Shown: piece by piece, positions 60,295 to 64,000 of the stretch
How the letters are laid out: each line of letters opens with the position of its first letter
How positions within the stretch are numbered: position 1 is the stretch's first letter
NCBI RefSeq assembly: GCF_000739635.1
Contig: NZ_BATQ01000085.1
Location: 62,001-126,000 of the forward strand
Direction: 5' to 3'
DNA length: 64,000 nt
Origin: Verrucomicrobium sp. BvORR034
GTDB taxonomy: Bacteria > Verrucomicrobiota > Verrucomicrobiia > Verrucomicrobiales > Verrucomicrobiaceae
Notes under the pieces: generated by a model
Databases searched by the model: none
Seen by the model: only the letters and a program-made list of their open reading frames with translations
Told to the model about the DNA's origin: nothing
Program-made: the position numbers and the translations under genes

Positions 60295-61530
60295 TCAGGA
60301 ATGCGCGCGGACGCTGGTCATGGTTTCGAAGATGGCGGTGACGATGGAGATGGCGACGACGCCCACCACCACGAACAAGATGACCAGAACGATCGGCGTG
60401 ATGAGAGCTGTCACCCGTTTGACCCTGCCATCCAGCTCCTTGTCATAACGGGCGGCAATCTTTTCCAGCGATTTGCCTAGGCGACCGGTTTGCTCGCCCA
60501 TGGCGACCATGTCCACCAGCAACACCGGCAGGTGCCCGACCTTCCGCAGCGCAGAGGAGAGGGACACCCCTTCACCGATGATGCCAGCAGCCTGATTGAG
60601 CAGACCGCGCAGGAAGACATTGGCCGTGGACTTCGCGGTGAGCTTGAGCGCGTTGAGCAGGGGAATGCCGTTGTTCACCAGGTTCCCCAGAGAGGCGGCG
60701 AACTGGGCGTTGAAACGGGCCGTCAGCACAGGACCGAAGAGGGGGATCTTCAGTTTCGCACGGTCCCACCACATCCGGCCAGACTCTTTGGCGATGTAGG
60801 CGCGGAAGAGCAGCACCGAGGAGACGATGACCGCCAGGGCCAGCCACCACCAGTGTTTGACCAGGTCGGAGAAGGTCCCCAGCATCTCCATGACGAAGGG
60901 GAGCTTCGTGCGGCTTTTTGAGAGCATGTCCACAAAGCCGGGCAGCAGCACCGTGCTGAACACGATCAGCAGCATGATGAGCGCGCCGAACATGAAGGCG
61001 GGGTACACCAGAGCGGCAACCACGCGGCTCTGCAGGTCGTGCATCTGGGTGATGCTGGCGGAGAGCCGCCGCAAGATCTGGGGAAGGGAGCCTGACACCT
61101 CACCGGCGGTGGCGAGGTTGCAATACATTTCATCAAAGCTGGGCGAGGCCTGCAGCAGCGCCTTGGAGAATGTGGCGCCTTCCCGCAACTGCTCGCGGAT
61201 GCGGCCGCTCACCTTGCGCAGCACGGGAGACTCCTGGCGCTCATGCATCACGCGCAACGCCTGTTCCAGTTGCAACCCACCATCCATGAGGTCGGCCAAC
61301 TCCTCGGTGAAGAGAATCAACTGGGCCCGCTTCAGCACCGGGGCAGGGGAGGTGTCTTTCGCCTCCTCCTTGGCTGCCTTTGCCTCCGCAGTCGTTTCCT
61401 CTGCCACCTTGATCGGTGTCAGCCGCTGCGACTCCAGTTGACGATAAACTTCCGCCCGGGTCGAGACGGCAAGCGATCCCGTGACCTGTTTGCCAGAGGT
61501 GTCGAGAGCAGTGTAGGCGAAAGCAGGCAT
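60295..61530 (-). CDS. gspF: type II secretion inner-membrane protein GspF
   Basis: The 411-aa polytopic protein begins MPAFAYTALDTSGKQVTGSL, as GspF does. Two repeated cytoplasmic domains with PilC/GspF motifs (FTEELADLMDGGLQLEQALR, FNAQFAASLGNLVNNGIPLL and MGEQTGRLGKSLEKIAARYD) are separated by membrane helices near 170-195, 220-240 and 370-400. It forms the platform core contacting GspE and GspL. Its translation start lies directly after the left 8-bp repeat array that borders the inserted four-helix-bundle gene. Confidence 0.95.
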   Translation of the reverse strand: MPAFAYTALDTSGKQVTGSLAVSTRAEVYRQLESQRLTPIKVAEETTAEAKAAKEEAKDTSPAPVLKRAQLILFTEELADLMDGGLQLEQALRVMHERQESPVLRKVSGRIREQLREGATFSKALLQASPSFDEMYCNLATAGEVSGSLPQILRRLSASITQMHDLQSRVVAALVYPAFMFGALIMLLIVFSTVLLPGFVDMLSKSRTKLPFVMEMLGTFSDLVKHWWWLALAVIVSSVLLFRAYIAKESGRMWWDRAKLKIPLFGPVLTARFNAQFAASLGNLVNNGIPLLNALKLTAKSTANVFLRGLLNQAAGIIGEGVSLSSALRKVGHLPVLLVDMVAMGEQTGRLGKSLEKIAARYDKELDGRVKRVTALITPIVLVILFVVVGVVAISIVTAIFETMTSVRAHS

Positions 61531-61534
61531 GTTC

Positions 61535-61574
61535 GGTAAAACAGTAATTCAGTAATTCGGTAAAACAGTGGTTC
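61535..61574. repeat. left 8-bp repeat array (five units)
   Basis: On the plus strand five 8-mers follow without gap: GGTAAAAC, AGTAATTC, AGTAATTC, GGTAAAAC, AGTGGTTC (consensus RGTAAWWC). They lie between the gspF start and the end of the four-helix-bundle gene and are the inverse of the right array. Confidence 0.9.
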
Positions 61575-61586
61575 GCCCAATGGGCA

Positions 61587-62012
61587 TCAATTGCTTCTGG
61601 AACGTTTTGGGAAGGAGAATCCTCCGTTCGGGCTCATCATCTTGTTCAACATCTTGCCAATCGCTTTGGAACGTTCCGCAAGCTGCTCTGACGTTTCCAG
61701 GTCAAGGTACTGGCAGGCATAGGCGGTGCGCAGCCAGTGAAGCGTTTCCAGGTTTTCAGCATCAGCATCCGTCAGTTTCATTACGAAGTGAGCATCGTAT
61801 TGTCGTTTGCCCCAGGCTTCGGCGATGTTCGCTCCTACTGCCCGGCTGCTACGACGAATTTGATCTGTGAGAGAGTAAGACTCTTCGCGGGGCCAGAGCT
61901 TGCTAATACGGAAAACTTCCTGCTGCAGCTGAAAGGCAAATTTGTAAACGGTCAATTCGGTGAAATTTTGGACAAAACCTTGGGGTTGGGGATTTGATGC
62001 TTCGTCGCTCAT
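61587..62012 (-). CDS. four-helix bundle protein (S23 / 23S rRNA IVS family)
   Basis: From the ATG at 62012 the ~141-aa protein has the S23/IVS four-helix-bundle pattern: FTELTVYKFAFQLQQEVFRI, LTDQIRRSSRAVGANIAEAW, GKRQYDAHFVMKLTDADAEN and LEQ-type helix ETLHWLRTAYACQYLDLETS. Relatives are often encoded in 23S rRNA intervening sequences and in diversity-generating retroelement accessory (Avd) proteins; their function is mostly unknown. Here the gene interrupts the gspE-gspF junction and is bordered on both sides by inverted 8-bp repeat arrays. It shares the operon's strand. Alternative starts are at 62042 and 62030. Confidence 0.88.
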   Translation of the reverse strand: MSDEASNPQPQGFVQNFTELTVYKFAFQLQQEVFRISKLWPREESYSLTDQIRRSSRAVGANIAEAWGKRQYDAHFVMKLTDADAENLETLHWLRTAYACQYLDLETSEQLAERSKAIGKMLNKMMSPNGGFSFPKRSRSN

Positions 62013-62055
62013 AGGAAACCATCGCTCCATTCCTTGGTGCATCTAGTGAATTGAT

Positions 62056-62103
62056 GAACTCCTGGTTTACTGGGTTACCGAATTACTGAATTACCGGGTT
62101 ACT
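62056..62103. repeat. right 8-bp repeat array (six units, inverted)
   Basis: Read on the minus strand from 62103: AGTAACCC, GGTAATTC, AGTAATTC, GGTAACCC, AGTAAACC, AGGAGTTC. Same consensus as the left array, in inverted orientation. The first unit supplies the last two bases (AG) of the gspE TAG stop, so the array abuts the gspE coding end. Confidence 0.9.
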
Positions 62104-63796
62104 AATCTGAGCTTGCCGTAACCGTCATCACCTCCTCCACGGTCGTGACGCCCTGGATGGCTTTCATGAAGCCGTACTGGCGCATGGGGATCATGCCGTC
62201 CTTGAAGGCCTGGGCCTTGAGTTCGGCGATGGGCGCGCGAAGGTTGATCTTCTCACCCATCTGGGAGGTGACTTCACAGATCTCCATGATGGCGAGACGG
62301 CCCTGGAAGCCGGTGCCACGGCACTGGCGGCAGCCTTCGGGACGGCGGAGTTTGTCTGCTTCAGAGAGGGGGAATCCGATGGCTTCGAGGTAGCTCTTTT
62401 CAAGCTGGGTGGGCTGCTTGCAGAAGGGGCAGAGCGTGCGCACGAGCCGCTGGGCCTGGAAGGCGCGGACGGAAGAGGAAATAAGAAAGGGCTCGATGCC
62501 CATGTCCAGCAGACGGCTGATGCCGCCCACGGCATCGTTCGTGTGCAGGGTGGAGAAGACAAGGTGACCGGTGAGGGCGGCGCGGATGGCGATCTCGGTG
62601 GTCTCAAGGTCACGCATTTCCCCCACCATCACGACGTTGGGGTCGCCACGCAGGATGCTGCGCAGACCCGCGGCGAAGGTGAGGTTGATCTCCGGCTTCA
62701 CGGCGATCTGGATCACGCCATCCAGCTTGTTTTCCACCGGATCCTCGATGGTGACGATGCGGCGTTCTTTGGTGTTGAGTTGCCGGAGGAAGGTGTAGAG
62801 CGTGGTGCTCTTCCCGCTTCCCGTGGGGCCCGTCACAAGGATGATGCCGTTGGGGGAGCCGAGCAGGCGACGAATGCTGGTCTCGATGTGGGGTGTGAGT
62901 CCCAGCTTCTCAAAGTCGAACTTCTGGCGGGTGAGCAGACGAAGGCTCACGCTCTCGCCATTGACGGAGGGGATGGTGGCCACGCGGACGTCGATGGGGT
63001 CACCATCGAGTTCGAGGTTGATACGACCATCCTGTGGCAGCCGGCGCTCGGCGATGTCCAGATGCGCCATGATCTTGAGGCGCGAGATGAGAGAGGCCTG
63101 CAGCAGCCGCATGTTGGGCGGCACTGGGACCTCTTGCAGCTTGCCGTCGATGCGGTAGCGAATGCGCAGATCGCGCTCCAGCGGCTCTACGTGAATGTCG
63201 GTGGCCCGTTCCTTCAAGGCTTCGCGGAAGATCTGGTTCACGAAGTTCATGACCGTGGCCTCCTCGTCCGCCTCGTCGAGGACGTTCACTTCCTGCTTCA
63301 TGTCATCGTGGCTGGAGTCGCCGTCGCGGCCTTCCAGCAACTCCTCGAAGTTCTCTGCCCCCACGCCATAGCCCTGGTGCAGGGCTTCCAGGATGCGTCG
63401 GCGGGTGGCCAGACCCCAGGTGATGCGCTTGCGCACCTCCTGGCCCACAGCTTGGCGGGCATCCAGGTTGAAGGGGTCGTACGTGAGCAGCGTCAGGTCC
63501 GCTCCGCTCAGATGGGCGGGGTACACCCGGTGGCGCAGGGCTAGCTTGGCCGGGAAGCGATTGTGGAGATTGTCCGCGGGCTCCAGACTTTCGTCCGAAG
63601 TGAACGGCAGGCTCAGCGAGCGGCCGAGGTGCTCGATAAAGAGGTCTTCATCGACCAGATTGGAGTCCAGCAGGGCTTCCACCAGGGAGCCACGACGGGA
63701 AACTGCCTCCTCCAAGGTCTGGCGGCAGAGTTGGGACTGGGTGCATCCAGCTTCGGAAGCTGTCTGGGCCAGGAGATCGGTAAGGGAAAAGGACAT
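62102..63796 (-). CDS. gspE: type II secretion ATPase GspE
   Basis: The 564-aa ATPase powers pseudopilus assembly. After N-terminal GspE-N domains come Walker A GPTGSGKSTTLYTF (~322), the Asp box IVTIEDPVENKLDGVIQIAV, Walker B VVMVGEMRDLETTEIA (Met for the usual Ile) and the His box LVFSTLHTNDAVGGISRL. The zinc-binding loop has CPFC and CRQC. It is the first gene of the minus-strand operon; the promoter should lie in the 158-bp spacer before the divergent gene at 63955. Confidence 0.96.
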   Translation of the reverse strand: MSFSLTDLLAQTASEAGCTQSQLCRQTLEEAVSRRGSLVEALLDSNLVDEDLFIEHLGRSLSLPFTSDESLEPADNLHNRFPAKLALRHRVYPAHLSGADLTLLTYDPFNLDARQAVGQEVRKRITWGLATRRRILEALHQGYGVGAENFEELLEGRDGDSSHDDMKQEVNVLDEADEEATVMNFVNQIFREALKERATDIHVEPLERDLRIRYRIDGKLQEVPVPPNMRLLQASLISRLKIMAHLDIAERRLPQDGRINLELDGDPIDVRVATIPSVNGESVSLRLLTRQKFDFEKLGLTPHIETSIRRLLGSPNGIILVTGPTGSGKSTTLYTFLRQLNTKERRIVTIEDPVENKLDGVIQIAVKPEINLTFAAGLRSILRGDPNVVMVGEMRDLETTEIAIRAALTGHLVFSTLHTNDAVGGISRLLDMGIEPFLISSSVRAFQAQRLVRTLCPFCKQPTQLEKSYLEAIGFPLSEADKLRRPEGCRQCRGTGFQGRLAIMEICEVTSQMGEKINLRAPIAELKAQAFKDGMIPMRQYGFMKAIQGVTTVEEVMTVTASSD

Positions 63797-63954
63797 CGGG
63801 ACAGAACGCTAAACGCAGCAAGCAGTCAGGAATTGCGAAAAACAGAGTCAGCCAAACAAGCTTCAACTCCCCGGCCGCGAACAGGTTGCGGGGGAATTTG
63901 AACTTGATGCTGCGACTCCGGGTCGCTAGGCTTCGAATTACATAGGAGCCTGCG

Positions 63955-64000
63955 ATGAAACTCAAGCCTGCACTCGGAGTCGTCCTGGTTTTTCTTGTTG
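63955..64000 (+). CDS. start of an exported protein, truncated by window end
   Basis: An ATG at 63955 with AGGAG 7 nt upstream (63943-63947) opens a frame beginning MKLKPALGVVLVFLV, the start of a signal peptide. Only 15 codons are in the window. It is divergent from gspE. TTGATG (63904-63909) and TAGGCT (63927-63932), 17 bp apart, may be its promoter. Confidence 0.55.
   Translation, partial: MKLKPALGVVLVFLV

Noticed and set aside
61535-62103. CRISPR array
   Set aside because: Octamers are contiguous with no spacers, and no cas genes are present.

Overview
The window looks like a chromosomal segment of a Verrucomicrobiota bacterium (Verrucomicrobium/Prosthecobacter/Roseimicrobium-like). I infer this from a fused MurC-MurB, a very divergent FtsZ with a long Pro/Gln/Ala linker, a formylglycine sulfatase, a Tat-exported Gfo/Idh/MocA oxidoreductase, and a complete core type II secretion operon in an otherwise GC-rich genome. 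No rRNA or named marker confirms the taxon. The first ~9 kb is visibly poorer in GC than the rest.

Layout. 0.25-7.4 kb: a cell-surface glycan block with a GT32-type transferase, a secreted SGNH hydrolase, a 1038-aa three-domain glycosyl/pyruvyl transferase, a GT25 enzyme and a polysaccharide pyruvyl transferase. 7.5-9 kb: a Tat/lipobox protein and a trypsin-like lipoprotein. 9.3-13 kb: sulfatase, a hypothetical, tRNA-Lys and a HAD hydrolase. 13.1-20.3 kb: the translation/RNA block nusA-infB-rbfA-nrnA-truB-ribF, preceded by a rimP-leader-like hairpin although rimP itself is absent. 20.4-23.7 kb: an AlgI/AlgJ-type O-acetylation pair. 23.7-28.9 kb: palindromic repeats around two paralogous small lipoprotein genes, an ADP-ribosylglycohydrolase, an AlkD-like protein and an MFS transporter. 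29.1-34.6 kb: ddl-ftsQ-ftsA-ftsZ. 34.7-39.3 kb: a copper/thiol block (Cys-rich exported protein, CopA-CopB fusion, YHS/TRASH-like protein, Cys-x-x-Cys protein, HxlR regulator, MOSC protein) lying between ftsZ and the murC-murB fusion (39.6-41.9 kb). 42.1-49.9 kb: a hybrid histidine kinase, a Tat oxidoreductase, a membrane protein and a sialidase-fold protein. 49.9-50.5 kb: repeats. 51.2-63.8 kb: a minus-strand T2SS operon, gspE-F-G-H-I-J-K-L-M-(hypothetical)-D, ending in a strong intrinsic terminator.

The most notable items are: (1) a four-helix-bundle (S23/IVS-type) gene inserted exactly between gspE and gspF and bounded by inverted arrays of an 8-bp repeat; (2) an FtsZ whose T7 catalytic loop lacks two of three key residues; (3) a CopA-CopB fusion inside a split cell-wall/division cluster; (4) several intergenic elements built from inverted pairs of short-loop hairpins; (5) a three-domain surface-glycan enzyme; and (6) an uncharacterised exported family with one copy in the glycan block and one in the T2SS operon.
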